Shown: one piece after another, positions 12,026-25,340 of the stretch
Layout: the number at the start of each line of letters is the position of its first letter
Numbering within the stretch: position 1 is the stretch's first letter
Assembly: GCA_036571765.1 (NCBI GenBank)
Contig: BROE01000007.1
Location: forward strand, 4,106,636 to 4,170,635
Direction: 5' to 3'
Source of the DNA: Plecoglossus altivelis
Taxonomy: Eukaryota > Chordata > Actinopteri > Osmeriformes > Plecoglossidae
Length of the DNA stretch: 64,000 nucleotides
Translations under genes and position numbers: made by a program
Notes under the pieces: generated by a model
The model's input: only the letters and a program-made list of their open reading frames with translations
Told to the model about the DNA's origin: nothing
The model's database searches: none

Positions 12026-14349
12026 TGACTGAAAACGACTTCCAATCCGGAGTATATAAAGACAAAATATATATATCGGAATTGTATTTATCGTAATAAT
12101 TAATAGCATCTAACTATTTTTCTGCTCATTATTCAGCAAACTATATCGAGCCCTATGTCCTTTGAATTATGAATTACTTTATTACCTCAACGCAATCAGT
12201 GCTAACAGTGCTACACGCGGTGAATGTTGAGCTGGAATTGCTTATCAGTTGTCTATTTAGACATTTTAAACTGAACTGTTTCGATATTTGTCTTGTAACA
12301 GCTTTCGCTCCATTGTCACCATAATTATGTTGGCCTCTACATAAGCGATATATGACTGCCATATATGACTGTGTTTGACTGATTGTTACCGTATGCTATC
12401 GCAGCCACGGGGATATAGATAACTAATTCACTATTATAGATCTCGTCCTTATCCGTGGTCAATTTATACATTTATTTTAACGTAAGCCCTTCTGGTCAGA
12501 CGTTATTATATTGTATAGTGCAACATGCAAGAAACCAGGCAAAATAGTTTTCATTATTTTGTTTCTTTAATAAGCACATAGCTCATCGTATGAGTTAGTT
12601 ATAAACATAGAGACGATGTCAAATCAAAACAAGAATGAGTCTAATTCACAGATGAGATCAGCGTGTGTTATGACAACACAATGCTAAAAACTAGCTAAGA
12701 AGTTGAAACTTTATGATGCAATGTATAAAACAATAAATAAATACGACCAACATGGATTGGTTCTAATGATATGTTAAGGATACACTGACGTAGGCACCAA
12801 AGCAGATTATGACAATGTTCACGCACGTAGATGAATAAATACACAGTAAGACTAAGTTAATTTTTACCCAATAATAAATATGCAAAAGTAGCCTGGCGGG
12901 CAGATGCATTTTCAAGTGCAAGAGGTAAGACAGTACAGATCCCTAAGAGCCCTAGATTGAAAAAAGGACCTAATTTGGGAGTCGTTCCCTCAGACTTCAT
13001 GACCGTAGCCTACAAAATATCCCCCCCGGACACAGTGTTTACACACAAGCCATCCCCAGCTATTTAGGCTCCGCACTAACGCTGATTAACGAACTGAACT
13101 CGAACACACACTGGATGAGAAGCGTATTTCACACAGCACCTCTGCAGGGACCCACTGACAAAACGTTGACAGTTAGCCTGGTTACTCAAAAAAACATTTC
13201 AATGTTCCTTCACGGACCAGGAGATATCATTGTCGTCGAGTGTTTGTATATTTTAAGTCCACTCACAAGATGGACCGATATAAACACCCCTGGCGTCAAA
13301 TGAACACTTTGAAATGTGCTTTGCTGCCCAGCTACTTTTCACTCGGCAACTTCTGATTGACCCTGAGATGAAAAATAAAAAAACGACATAAAGTTATCGT
13401 TATAAAATCCACCGACATGGCGCTACTAATATCCACACCGCAGCCTCACTCAGAATTCACCGTTCACAACTGTGTCCTGCCTCGTCTACGAGAATTATGC
13501 TGGGTTTGAAGCTTAAAATGAGTTTAGAATTTGACTACGGCTAATATGAATATGACTTTAAAGATGATTATTTTCTTTCTTTTACGGTAAGTAAGGTGTA
13601 TGCATGTGATGTTAGTATTTTATTAATGACTAATTCAACGAAAGCAACAATGGCAGCATTGCTAATAAATAGTTTTTCGACCGTAGTCCATGTTTTGCTT
13701 GCAAAAGACAAGGCCCTTATAAGGTGTACTGTGCAATACTGTGTAGGACTGTTATATTGAGAGGATGGTAAAGACATAGAAGTTATCTGGTTAGTAATAC
13801 TTCTGATAGTTTAGTTATTCCATTACATCTGGAGCAATCTTGTCTTTAAGACAACATCCAAAGTGTTACAGCTATAATCACTGTTTTTTTAAAGGCCCTT
13901 GTCCCTCTTAGTGTGTTGTGGTAGATAAAGTACAATATCATCCTCACACTTTTCTCAGCAACCAGGAATTGCTTACTTAAGAATCCCAAAGATATATGAA
14001 AAAAGATACATTGCATTTCACATTTGACCAAGGAACCCATCTGTAATCGCTAAAGTTCCACAACCAATATTAGAAGCAGGAGTCGTTTATATTGCCTGGA
14101 AAACAGAAAAGACAGCAATCAGTGTGGATTGTCTGCTGCATCTGCGGTGTAGGTAGCCAGGCAACGGCCTCAGAGCAGGTAAGCAGGCCATAGCGTTCTC
14201 TCAGCCAATCACATTCAAGGCTTATCATTAAGAGTACAAATACATTTGAGAGCAAAAGCGACGCTCGGCAAAAACACATCGTCTGGATCCTGCACGGATC
14301 ATCAGCTTCACCCAAACTCCCCCACACAGTCACAATGTCACCTCTTCTG
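12026..14349. other. AT-rich intergenic stretch, no gene seen
   Basis: No open frame here looks conserved or has splice context I can support. The sequence is AT-rich, unlike the repeat-filled DNA further right. It separates the tRNA cluster from the presumed 3' end of CDR2L. Confidence 0.5.
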
Positions 14350-14355
14350 TTTATT
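14350..14355 (-). terminator. Candidate poly(A) signal of CDR2L
   Basis: TTTATT on plus reads AATAAA on minus, about 1.2 kb past the CDR2L stop. The interval 14356-15572 has no coding potential and is therefore read as CDR2L 3' UTR. Other AATAAA-like motifs further left cannot be excluded. Confidence 0.3.
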
Positions 14356-15572
14356 GTTCTCGATTCTGAACCCTCGTTAAACGTCCTTTCATCGCATCCT
14401 TCCTCTCCCCTTTCCCATCCTACCTGGTCACCTTCCCTGTTTCATGGGTCTAATAAAGGGACTCTTCATCCTGTCTCAACAACATAAAACCCTCCCAATT
14501 AAGGTTTTTTTTGGCATTAAGTTGGTTAAAGGGTGGAGGGACAAGGGATGTTTGTACGTCTCCATGCAGCAGGCTGCCGTTTTCTGGATTCAACCTCGAG
14601 GGACATTAGAACAACCGTCCCTATTTCAAATCGACCTTGATCCCCTTTTTTAAAATCCTTTTAAAACTGAGCTCTGGCCGGATTGCAGACCAGAAGAGAA
14701 TTTTTTTCCTATAATATAAAACACAGTATTTAGGATGATATGGACACAGAGCAGTGCAGTCTTGTAGCATTGTCCTCTGGGCAACAAGGCTTTAGGTTCT
14801 CGGTCTAGACGTACACTTTACCGGCAACAGTTTAGGGGGTGGTGGGATCGTTCATGGCAGTCGCGCGGCAACCCTTTTGTTAGTTCTTCGTCAGTCTGAA
14901 GACAGTTGCGTTTTTTTTACGGAGGCAGAGAATCGGGCGATGAGACTATAACGCAAGTCCTAGACGTTTAGTGCATTTCTTTCGAATCGGTGTCCCAAAA
15001 GGAATAAAGTATAAAAGCAATCTCTGGCTGATAATCCTCCACCTCCAATGTTTTTTTTTGGAGTGACAGTTGTACCTGTGACGCAGGTTGCCATAGCAAA
15101 GGCACCTGAAAAGGAGGGCAAATGTCACACACGATAAGGAAAGGCAGCCAAGGCGCTCAGAGACATTACAGTAACATTCAGAGGAAGTATAGGAGTTTTA
15201 CTGCCATGGCAACACTGGCGGATGGGGTTGGTAACCAGAGCAGGTTGGAGCAGTAGTTGCCATAGGAGAAACACAAAAACAGACGTGAGATAGTGAGTGT
15301 GAGTAAGAGTAAGTGAGTAAGTGTTGCAACTATGAAGTTCATCTGAATGGTTTAGGAATATGTTTTTGTATCCTTGAGCGGTGTTCTTTTGATCCGATTC
15401 AAATATAGTGAATCTTTCTTGGCTGTAGTAGTGAGTCAAACGCAGCCCCTGAGGGGGAGCGTCCTCTGGGGGGCGCTGTAGGTCAGTGCAGGGTCTCTGG
15501 CTGGCTTTCCTCTAACAAAATAAAGCTCTGGGTTACATCTCAAACTCCCACTCTGCATCCAGGCAGTATATA

Positions 15573-18500
15573 TCACTGTTTACTGCTCTTCCCGCCCCGT
15601 GACTTGCTGGGCTTGCTAGATTTGGTTGCTTTGATGTCAGTCTTGGTCTTCTGGATGCGAGAGAAGATCTCCTTGAAGAGGGCCTTGTACTCCGGCGTGT
15701 TCTGTCCCAGACGCTTGTCCACCGCCTCCACCTGCTTGCTGATGCTCTCCATGGCCTCTGGGGTGGAGGGAGACTGGGTGGGCGTGGGAGGCGGGGCCGG
15801 GGTGGGCGAGGCCCCCACGGCGCAGTCCTTCATGGAGGGGTCTCTGGAGACGGGCCTGGAAGTCTGGACACCGGCGTGGCAGAGGTTCTCCTCGTGGCGC
15901 CGGCACTTCCCCAGCAGCTCCTCGTACTTCTCCAGCAAAGCATGGTACTGCTCATCCACCTCCCTCAGGATGGACATCCCCCGCTTCCTCACGCTGTTGG
16001 CGTGGAGGGCGTAGCTGCCCCTCCGCCGGCCAGAAGCGTCACGGGCCACGATGGCGTTCAGCGCCGTGTCGCTGCAGCTCTTCCGGACCGGGCTGGAGGT
16101 GGGCAAGACCTGCCCCCCTATGCCTCCCCCACCTTCAACCTCCTCCCTCACCCCGCCGCCCGCCTCGTCCGCGGCCCCCTCTGGGGTGTCGGTCTCCGGG
16201 GTGTTGTTGAGGAGGGTCTGGGTGAAGCCCACGCCGTCATCCTCGCTGCTCAGGAGGAGCGTGCGGGCACGGCGGAGCTGCTGCAGCTCCTGAAGCTCCG
16301 CCTCCAGCTCTCGCACGCGCACCTGGCAGCTCTCTGCACCCTGCGGAGCAAAAACCAGGAAGTCAGACAACGAATCAAAAGATCCGATCTGCGTCCCCTC
16401 CCGCTACCGGTGAACGTTGAGCTGCACCACCTACTAAACAGAAAAACAGACCCGATCATTAGTATGCCTGTTGCAAGGGAAGACAATTTCACCGAGGGGC
16501 TGCGATTGTTCACGTCCGAATGGACGGCCCCCACCTGCACGCGAGCCTCTAGGCGGGAGAACTCTCCAAGCAGGGCGTGGCACTCTCTCTCTACCCCCTC
16601 GCGTCGCCCTCTCTCCGTCCTCACGGCGGAGCGCAGGTCCGATACCGCTTCCCTCAGCCGCTCGTTCTCCTCCTCCATTGGCTGCCGCTTCAACTCCATC
16701 GAGAAGCTCTCCGCCCGGCCCACCACGAAGCCGTCCTCGTACCTGCCACGCAAACACGTAGACACAGACACAAAAACACACACGTGCGCGCACTTAAGTG
16801 CATGGTATTTTCATGGGCAGTACTTAGAATGTCTCTTCACATGGCAATAAAGCCCTTAAAATATGGAGTGTGACAGACATGGTGGTGTGCGTTGGGCGGG
16901 ACGGAGGAGGGGAGGGGCGGGGCAAGAAGGGGCGGGGCCCAGAAGCACTGACCTGGGCGCGGTGCACAGCTCCCTGAGGCAGGGGAACGAGTGGATGGTC
17001 TTGCGTCGTTCCCTCTTCTCCCTCCGGACCCGGAGCTGCTCCAGGGAGCGCAGCTTCTCCACCTGCCCGGAGAGAGCCTCCACCTGGGCCTGGAGAGCAT
17101 CAATGGTGCCTGTCAGCCTGGAGGCACCGGGGGAAGGAGACGGAGGAAAGAGGGAGAGGGGGTTAGGGAGGCGGAGGGAGAGAGACAAAGAGAGAGGGTG
17201 AAAGGGTGTGGGGTCAGGGAGAGGTAGGGGGAGAGGCAAAAAGAGAAAGTGTGTGTGTGTTTTTAGAGGTAGGTGAGAGGGAGAGGTAGAGAGAGGTAGG
17301 GAGGGAACGAGAGCATAAGGTTGCGCTCACCTCTCTATCTTGTGCTGCGAGGCTTTGCTGTCCAGCAACAGAGTACGGTTGGTGACCTCGAGGTCTCTGG
17401 CTGTGCCGTCCAGCTGCTCGTACACCTTAGCATGCTGCTCATTCATGTCCCGCAACACCTCCAGCTGCTTGGCCAGGTACTGCACACACACACACACGAG
17501 AACACACACTCATGCTGTTATCATAAAGCAGGCGGTGTATCTTGAGTACACAGTTCTGGCCACCTACCCAGAGAGTCTAGCGAACCCCTACAGTGGCCCT
17601 CTGAGTGTGTGTGTGAGTGCGTGCATGTGTGCGTGTGTGTGTGAGTGTGTGTGCGTCTGTGTGTTAGTGGCAAGGGGTCTTCATTATTAGCCCTCAGCTT
17701 CCAACTCTGGTCTTACTTCTCACAGAATATCATATTACTCCACAGGGAGCTAGACAAAGAGCCACACACACACACACAAACTAACAAACACGCACAAATC
17801 TAAGAGAACCCCCCCCGCGCACACACCAACACAAATCCACAGGGGGACACATACAAGCGCACTTGTTCACACTTAATCAGGAAAACGTCCCCTGACCTCT
17901 AACTATATCATTACAGCTAATGGCAGAAGTGGTTGAGAAGCAGAAAAGAACTAGCTGGGCTGCACTGTGGCATGTCCTTTCACTTGAGCGATCCTGTGTT
18001 TCGGTTAGAGACCTATTCAGACCCCATTGACTGAAGTAATTGAAGCGTGATTGTTGATGAGGAACCCAGCAGGAACCAGGCCCTGTACCGCTCGCTTCCT
18101 CATTCTACTGACACGCTGAGACAGGAGACACCAGGCAGCGTGTTTCTTTATAACCACGTCGCCTGGCTTTGTCCCTTTGGCTCACAGCCTTCCAGTGGTG
18201 CGATTTGATCAGGTGAAGGGAAGTATCAGCTGCTACTTTAACGTCCGCTCTCGTGTGCGCTGGACAGACGAGAGAGGTTGCGCGAGAGAGAGATGGAGGC
18301 GGTGGACGGACAGATGGAGAGAGAAGAGGAGAGGCGTGGGTCGAGAGATAGAGGATGGAGACGGAAAGATGAAAGAGAAGGTGGATGGAGGTGGACAGAT
18401 GTAGAGGGGCCCAGAGAACGACTGATAGAGAGGTGGATGAGGAAAGGATGAGAGCTGGATAGAGTGGTTGTTGGAGGACATACCTCAATCTCCTGCACCT

Positions 18501-21500
18501 GCTCCTCATTAGTTAGGTACATCTGCTGCAGAGAGTCCTCCAGCTCCTTGTTCCTCTCCAACAGAGTCTTCCCCAGCTCCGCTGCTAGGTGGAGGTCTGG
18601 AGGAAGAGGAGGAGAGGAGAGAGGGTGAGGAAGAGATGGGGAGAGTAATGCAGCATGAAGGAGTAGACCATGGGTAAAGGTTAAGGTTGATGATCCATGG
18701 AAGATGAAGAGGGCGGAGGAGAAGACGGAGTAACAGCAACGGGAAAGGAAGCAAGGAAAGAAGGAATGAAGGAAGAAAGGAAGGAATGAAGGAAGGAAAA
18801 GACAGAGATGGAGGAGGTGGGTGAAAGGGTAGGTATATATAGAAATGGGGTTAATAAGGAGGGAGGGAGGAAGGATAAAGGAAGCGAGAGACAGACATAG
18901 GGAGGCAGGGAGACAGAGAGAGGGGCAAGGAGTTAACACATGAAAGCATAGCCCTACTGGCAGCAGGTCACTCTGACAACTGCAGAGGAGCCGACTGTTG
19001 TGCTCTGCTAAGCATCCCGATCCATGGGTGACTGGGCTATTTTCAGCAGGGTGGCATGGCTGATAACAACACAGTCAAACTCCTGAGCATGGCACACTTA
19101 GAGAGGAACCAGACCAACTGTGGAGACCAGAGACAAGGAAGAGCACCTCTGCAGCACCCCCCCTCCTGGTTTCTATTTTTACCCTCCCTCCCCTGTACGG
19201 ACAAGAGGCCAGAGAGCCATGTCCGACAGAGCCCTGAGAGAACAGCCTGGCCACCCAGACAGTGAGAGATGGATTGCCTCTGGATAAGAGAGGAGGTGGG
19301 GGAGGGGGGGTGAGAGCTCTGTACGGTCCAAGACCATGCAGGAAGAAACACATCTGTCTGACAAGAACTCACAGGTGAACGATTTTGTACACGCATGAGT
19401 CAGTGAGGTGTGTTGTTTCGAGCGTGTGTGTGTCTGCATGAGTGCGTCTGTGGGTGTGTGTGTGTGTGGGGGGGGGGGTGTAATGTGGGACGGGATGCGA
19501 TCAATGAGAATCAGGTTAACCTTTCACCTCCTGAGAGAGGAGGAAGGGTTTTAATCGGCTGAACACAAACACAAACACACACACACACAGCTTCAGGACA
19601 CCATGTTAACAGGCTCCATGTTGTTCCCTTGTTTCTTCCCCCTGGACGAGGGAGGCTACATCCTTCCTCTTGTTGTTCTGTCTGCTCCTGTCTTCCTGGT
19701 TCAGTCGGACCATAGCATGACTTTCTGCTGGGTGAGTGAGTGCACAAGGGCACACACACCCAGAATGTCCAGTACTGTACTACACACACAACACGTCCTG
19801 TACTGTACCACACACACAACACGTCCTGTACTGTACTACACACACACAACATGTCCTGTACTGTACTACACACACAACATGTCCTGTACTGTACCACACA
19901 CACAACACGTCCTGTACTGTACCACACACACCCAGAATGTCCTGTACTGTACCACACACACCCAGAATGTCCTGTACTGTACTACACACACAACATGTCC
20001 TGTACTGTACCACACACACCCATGATGTCCTGTACTGTACTACACACACAACACGTCCTGTACTGTACCACACACACAACATGTCCTGTACTGTACTACA
20101 CACACAACATGTCCTGTACTGTACCACACACACCCAGAATGTCCTGTACTGTACCACACACACACACAACATGTCCTGTACTGTACCACACACACAACAT
20201 GTCCTGTACTGTACTACACACACACAACATGTCCTGTGCTGTACCACACACACAACATGTCCTGTACTGTACTACACACACACACAACATGTCCTGTACT
20301 GTACCACACACACACACAACATGTCTTGTACTGTACCACACACACCCAGAATGTCCTGTACTGTACCACACACACACACAACATGTCCTGTACTGTACCA
20401 CACACACACACAACATGTCTTGTGCTGTACCACACACACAACATGTTCTGTGCTGTACCACACACACAACATGTCCTGTGCTGTACCACACACACACACA
20501 CAGCATGTCCTGTACTGTACCACACACACCTAGAATGTACTGCACCACACACACACACACCTAGCATGTACTGTACTGTACTGTACCCCCCCCCCACACA
20601 CACACACACACACACGCACACAAGATGTCCTGTTGTATACTTCACACACACACAGCATGTCCTGGACTGTACCAATGCACTGTAACACATACTCACACGT
20701 ATTGATACAAACACACTTTTACACACACACACACAGGCCTGTTTTAATAGTCTCACACATACAGCATCAACACCATATTTGTTTATAGACTTCAGAGAAT
20801 AGAGTACATTCGATCTGATAAGAGAATTTCTCAGCCAGAGATGAACGTGGAGCTCCCTGTCTCCCAACAGAGCTGTCCCACTGTTGGGTTCCAATCTAGA
20901 CAAGCCCCGTGGGAACATTCTAGAATAGAACGTGGCCTGAATGGAGCTTTGGAGTAAAAGGGACCACCTTGGATCCTTTGGGCTTGATAGAGGACAGACA
21001 TGCAGGCTGCGTGATGCAGCATCTTTGAAATCGGGTTCTTTTCACAATTACAAGATTGATTGGATCTCTTATCACTCATTTCCCTCCCTCACTTTCTCGC
21101 TCTCTCTCAATCACTCTCTGTACAATCTCTCTCTCTCTCTCATCTCCCTCTCCACCCCTTTCTTTCTCTCTTTTCACGTGTCCTAGATTTCTATTTTTTG
21201 CTCTCTTTAAATCACACAAGCTCACGCAGCGGCAGCAGGAGAACAGAACGCATTCTTCAAGTCCGTAGTGACGAGCGCAGAAGAGAACAGATGAGCTATT
21301 TACGCAGCGGGCGATATTACCCTGCGTTAGCCATCTTTGGTTGTTATGTAACCCAGGTTATCACTAAAGTGCTGTTGTCTGAGTGGAGATGAGTTACGAC
21401 GCTGACGAGCTCGTGAATATGCAAAACAACCACACTCTCCCGCAGGTGATTGTTTGTAGAGGCTGTGCGGATGGTAATTTCCTGGGCAGCGCAACAGCTG

Positions 21501-21733
21501 TGGGCTGTATGTCACACCAGGACTGAACCACGCTGATGAATCCTCTTTGCTTTTCTCCAGAGAGGGGGAATTGAATCATGGAATTGCAGAGTACCAAGCA
21601 GCTGCAGCAGGAACAGAGCTCGAAATCACAGTCTGAAAAACCTCTGAAAATCTGCAGCATGACTTTCCCATGATACAGGACTACAAGGATATGACTTGGA
21701 GGTGTGTGTGTGCGTGTGTGTGTGTGTGTGTGC

Positions 21734-21802
<69 letters not shown>

Positions 21803-22518
21803 TGAGAGAGAGAGAGAGGGAGCGAGAGGGAGAGAGGGAGAGAGAGGGAGAGACAGGAAAAGGCATACAGAGGAAGGGACAGAAAGTGAAAAAGAGAAAA
21901 AAGGGAGGGAGGCTTGTGAGGGAGGGAGATGGACGATCAATAGCCGCCATACAGACTAGACTCCAACCAGGAAGCGTTCTGACCCACCAAGGATGACATC
22001 ACTCTCAGAACTCGCCATGTCTCAAACAGAATGTAGAACATTTCCGGAATGTTCCATCAAGAGCTCCTCTAGTTTCTCCACACACTCCCAAGTGTTAGCC
22101 TGGATACATTAGACGTCATTACCACGTGCACGTGTGCACATACTTTCCTGCCTACATGTTTATCCATAGGTGCGTGCGCGTGACAACCATCTCCATGGGA
22201 GCAGTTGTTGTGGATGTACCTCTTGAGATCGGCAGGAACGTGGACAACACTGCCTCTCCTTCTCTTCTGCAGCTGGACCGTGCAGCAGCCCACTATAGTG
22301 GGACTACATACAGAACAGAGATCTGGATCGGCTCTCTCTGAGAGACCCCAGTACGGTCTAAAACTAGAAGGACGGGCCGGCTGTTTATATACTGAAATAA
22401 GAGCAGAGATGGAATGAGAACCCAGAAAGAAATGGAGAAGAACAAAAGGGAGGAGAGATAGAAACAAGACCAAAAAAGAGAAACAAGGAAGAGAGAGAGA
22501 GAGGGCGAGAGAGAGAGC

Positions 22519-22575
<57 letters not shown>

Positions 22576-23657
22576 TGAGAGTTCAGGCAGGGTGTCTCTC
22601 CTCAGATGCAAATCTCGCTCGACCAAGGCTTGGCTACTGTGTCTCAACAAGTCTGATCCGGGTGCAGCGGTTGGGCCAGAGCCTAACAATGCGTTTACGC
22701 ATAAGAAAACATTCATTTAGCAGTCTGCCACCCTGTGTAATATGCACTTCCAGAACTGTGTTTGTGTCTAAGTGTGCGTGCCAGTGAGCCAGCAAGGGTG
22801 TTTGCAAATGCATTATTACCGGGTTCCAATTTCCTCCACACAATCCTCCCTGCATTCCAAGCAGCACATCTGCTAAAGTTTCGGAACGCTGACAGATCTC
22901 GTTTCCCAGTGTTTTGTGCAGCCTGAACAACAAAGACTGGCTTTTGCTAGGCTGCGCCCCACAGCAGGTAACACAATGCCCAGACCCAGTGGCAGGTCCC
23001 CTGGCACCAGGCACCTGGCCGCATCACAGCTACCCTGCTCCCTGAGACAGCTCAGCAAGTCTTTGGGTCTTGCAGTCCTGCAGGCCTATATTGGGGATTG
23101 TCGAGATTATGGAAATAGATTGTGAGTTTAGATTTTGGACCTGGATTGTAGGTCTAAATCGCAGACCTGGACTGTAGGTTCGGATCATGGGCCTAGATCA
23201 TAGCTCTACAGAGACAAGACAGCAGCTCAGAGAGATGAATAAAGACTGTTTGGAGAGGGTGGATTGATGTAGGGAGAGAGACCACTAGTTTTGATCTCTG
23301 TCTCTTTCATTCACATCAAAACATCCATGCAGTCTCCCTCTCTCCTCAAACTGACCTAAACTTGCTCTTTCACTGTAAAATAAAGTGAGAAAATCTATTT
23401 TTATGCTTCTGTCTAATCTGTACAAAGAAAGGGTGTGTGCATGTGTGTGTCTGCATGTGTGTCTGCGTGTGCGTATTTGTGTGTCTATGTGTGTATTTGT
23501 GTGTCTGTGTGTGTCTGTGTGTGTGTCTGTGTGTGTGTCTGTGTGTGCACAGCCAGATAAAGAGCCACGTGCAATCAACCTCTTCCACTACCATCAGCAA
23601 AAACTGTAATAATTGGCTCTCGGACAGGAAGTGATAGAGGCAGAGAGGGAGAGAGGA

Positions 23658-23724
<67 letters not shown>

Positions 23725-25099
23725 GTGGGTGTAGGAGGGTGTATGAGAGAACAAGAGAGAGGAAGGAGAAAGTGAGATATGGGGAAGAGAAAGAGGGGGA
23801 GGGGAGGGAGAAAGAGAAGGCAGGATGGGAGAAGAATGAGAGTGGCACAGAAAGATGAATACAGTGGTCCTGTATGATGGAGATGAAAGCAGTGTGGTAG
23901 TCTGTGATTGGCTACAGCTTGCCAAGCATAGTTAGCTTGTACTGCGCATCAGTCTGCCACCATGAAGGCAATATTACATGTACTGCAGACCAAACATATA
24001 TGACCAAGCTAGCTATCATCACACCCACTCGTGTCACAGCTGGATTGTGACATCAGAACATGGCACTTGACAGGGTTAGGGTGCAAGAGTGATGTCATAG
24101 TGCCTAATCAGCTGGTCTGAAAAGATATTGCAATCCACTTCTGATCTGATGTCTGTCTGTCTGTCTGTCTGATTATGGTATGTATTTACAGAGGATGTGG
24201 TCATATCATGTTGATAGTCTTTCACTTTTAGGCTGACAGACTTTTCACTGAGACCTTAATCAGCAAGGGGAACAAACAGGAACATCGAACTCTAAAGGTC
24301 AAAATGACAGATGGAATCAATACGTCATAACCGAGTTTGTGCAGTTTGAAGCCTGCAGGGTGATTTAAATGACATGTTTCAGTAAAGCAGGGGGTATTCA
24401 TCACCTGCTGAGAGGTGTGAAGAGGACAAAACATGAACTCTGAACCCTGACACGGCATGTATGCATGGCTTAACGCGCAAATATAACGCTTCATTATGAG
24501 TGCAATTAAATTGTATTAGAAAGAAGAAACGTGTTTTAAGGTGTAGTGGACCATGTATGTATTCTATATAGTAAACATTTTCAATGTTATTATTCTCTTT
24601 TCTGCAATTTACCTCTAGCTTAAAAAACAACGATATTTAGGACTCGACCATTCCCTTTCGAAATTGTTCTTTTTCCATTGGCTCTATTACATTGTTACAC
24701 TGTCTGATGAATCTGCCGTCATTATCAAGGCATTGTCAGGCAACATTTCATCGTCACAAAGGCCTTGGCATTCTGTCAAAGCATTGTTGTCAAAGTAGCT
24801 AAACGGCAACACTCGGTCTATGATGCTTTGAAGAGTTGATATATTTGCTGTTGCCTACCTGGGTATACAATTATGACCGATTTAACATAGTCACGTTGCC
24901 GCGGTGCCACAACACAAGTCCATTGTTTGGTGCAAACAGCTGAGCTCATCGTTGGCTCTACCCGGCCAGCCTGCTCTGACTTTGGGATGCGGCTGCACCG
25001 AAGGCCGTATTAGGTTTTCTTACCCTGTTCGAGATCTTGCTGGTCGTACCATGGCTCTTCCTCCTCGGTAATAAATTCTTCCATTCCTGCGCCTAGCAT
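15573..25099 (-). CDS. cdr2l: CDR2L, cerebellar degeneration-related protein 2-like (coiled-coil)
   Basis: CDR2L is the main antigen of anti-Yo paraneoplastic cerebellar degeneration in human; it is a cytoplasmic, ribosome-associated coiled-coil protein. Coding exons in order: 25099-25024, 18596-18484, 17479-17331, 17117-16953, 16742-16535, 16340-15573, summing to 1,479 nt = 492 aa (human 465). Exon 1 ends in the family signature EEEEPWYDQQDLEQ. Exons 2-5 encode heptad-rich helices (LGKTLLERNKELEDSLQQMY, LEQLRVRREKRERRKTIHSF). The last exon has the conserved block RKSCSDTALNAIVA and the run GMSILREVDEQYHALLEKYE, and ends in a Lys/Ser-rich tail. The start at 25099 gives MLGAGMEEF, similar to the human MRRAAGMEDF; the Met at residue 6 is an alternative. 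The Pro/Thr-rich stretch encoded around 15764-15830 is low complexity. The gene is tail-to-tail with MRPL58. Confidence 0.95.
19751..20675. repeat. 28-bp GTAC-rich minisatellite, about 32 copies, in CDR2L intron 1
   Basis: Tandem array with consensus ACATGTCCTGTACTGTACC followed by (CA)n. Unit length varies around 28-32 bp because the CA tail varies. Variants replace ACATGT with ACACGT, CAGAATGT or CAGCATGT. It supports long frames on both strands (for example 19736-20533 plus and 20214-20918 minus) that are repeat artefacts. Left flank 19741, right edge decays after 20675. Confidence 0.95.
21702..21860. repeat. (GT)n followed by (GA)n microsatellite
   Basis: About 50 bp of GT repeats pass directly into about 100 bp of GA-rich repeats, in CDR2L intron 1. 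No gene signal surrounds it. Similar GA tracts lie at about 22493-22575 and 23658-23722, and a GT-rich tract at 23432-23550. Confidence 0.9.
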
Positions 25100-25340
25100 C
25101 GAGGGAAGGAAACGTCCTCCTCCACCGTCGCCGCCTTCTTCAATGCCCACAGCCCTCCAGACCCCCACATAAACAGGCGCACACGACCTCGTTGCCTGTC
25201 TGCCGGAGGAACAACTCGCTTTCAGACGCAAAAACGCTGCCGCCACACTCGAGTGAGGATAGCGGTGACGTCTACGGAATGGAGACCGATGAAGCAGCCT
25301 AAACAAAAGACGACCAGTTCAATCTTGGCCGCCCGCCTCC
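25100..25340 (-). promoter_or_regulatory. Probable CDR2L 5' UTR/promoter
   Basis: The sequence immediately upstream of the CDR2L start codon (minus strand) is GC- and CpG-rich compared with flanking DNA and stays open in frame to 25306. It is likely first-exon leader and core promoter; no TATA box is visible. Confidence 0.4.

Noticed and set aside
16471..16850. Plus-strand Pro/Arg/Ser-rich frames opposite CDR2L exons
   Set aside because: Shadow frames of GC-rich CDR2L coding sequence. The minus frames are conserved and spliced in phase.
15876..16850. 324-codon plus-strand frame opposite CDR2L exons 5 and 6
   Set aside because: It crosses two CDR2L exons and the intron between them on the opposite strand. 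It has no known domain.
19736..20918. Long frames on both strands across the CDR2L intron 1 minisatellite, and a CRISPR-like look of regular repeats
   Set aside because: Repeats are directly tandem with no unique spacers, and the host is a vertebrate. The frames are artefacts of the unit.
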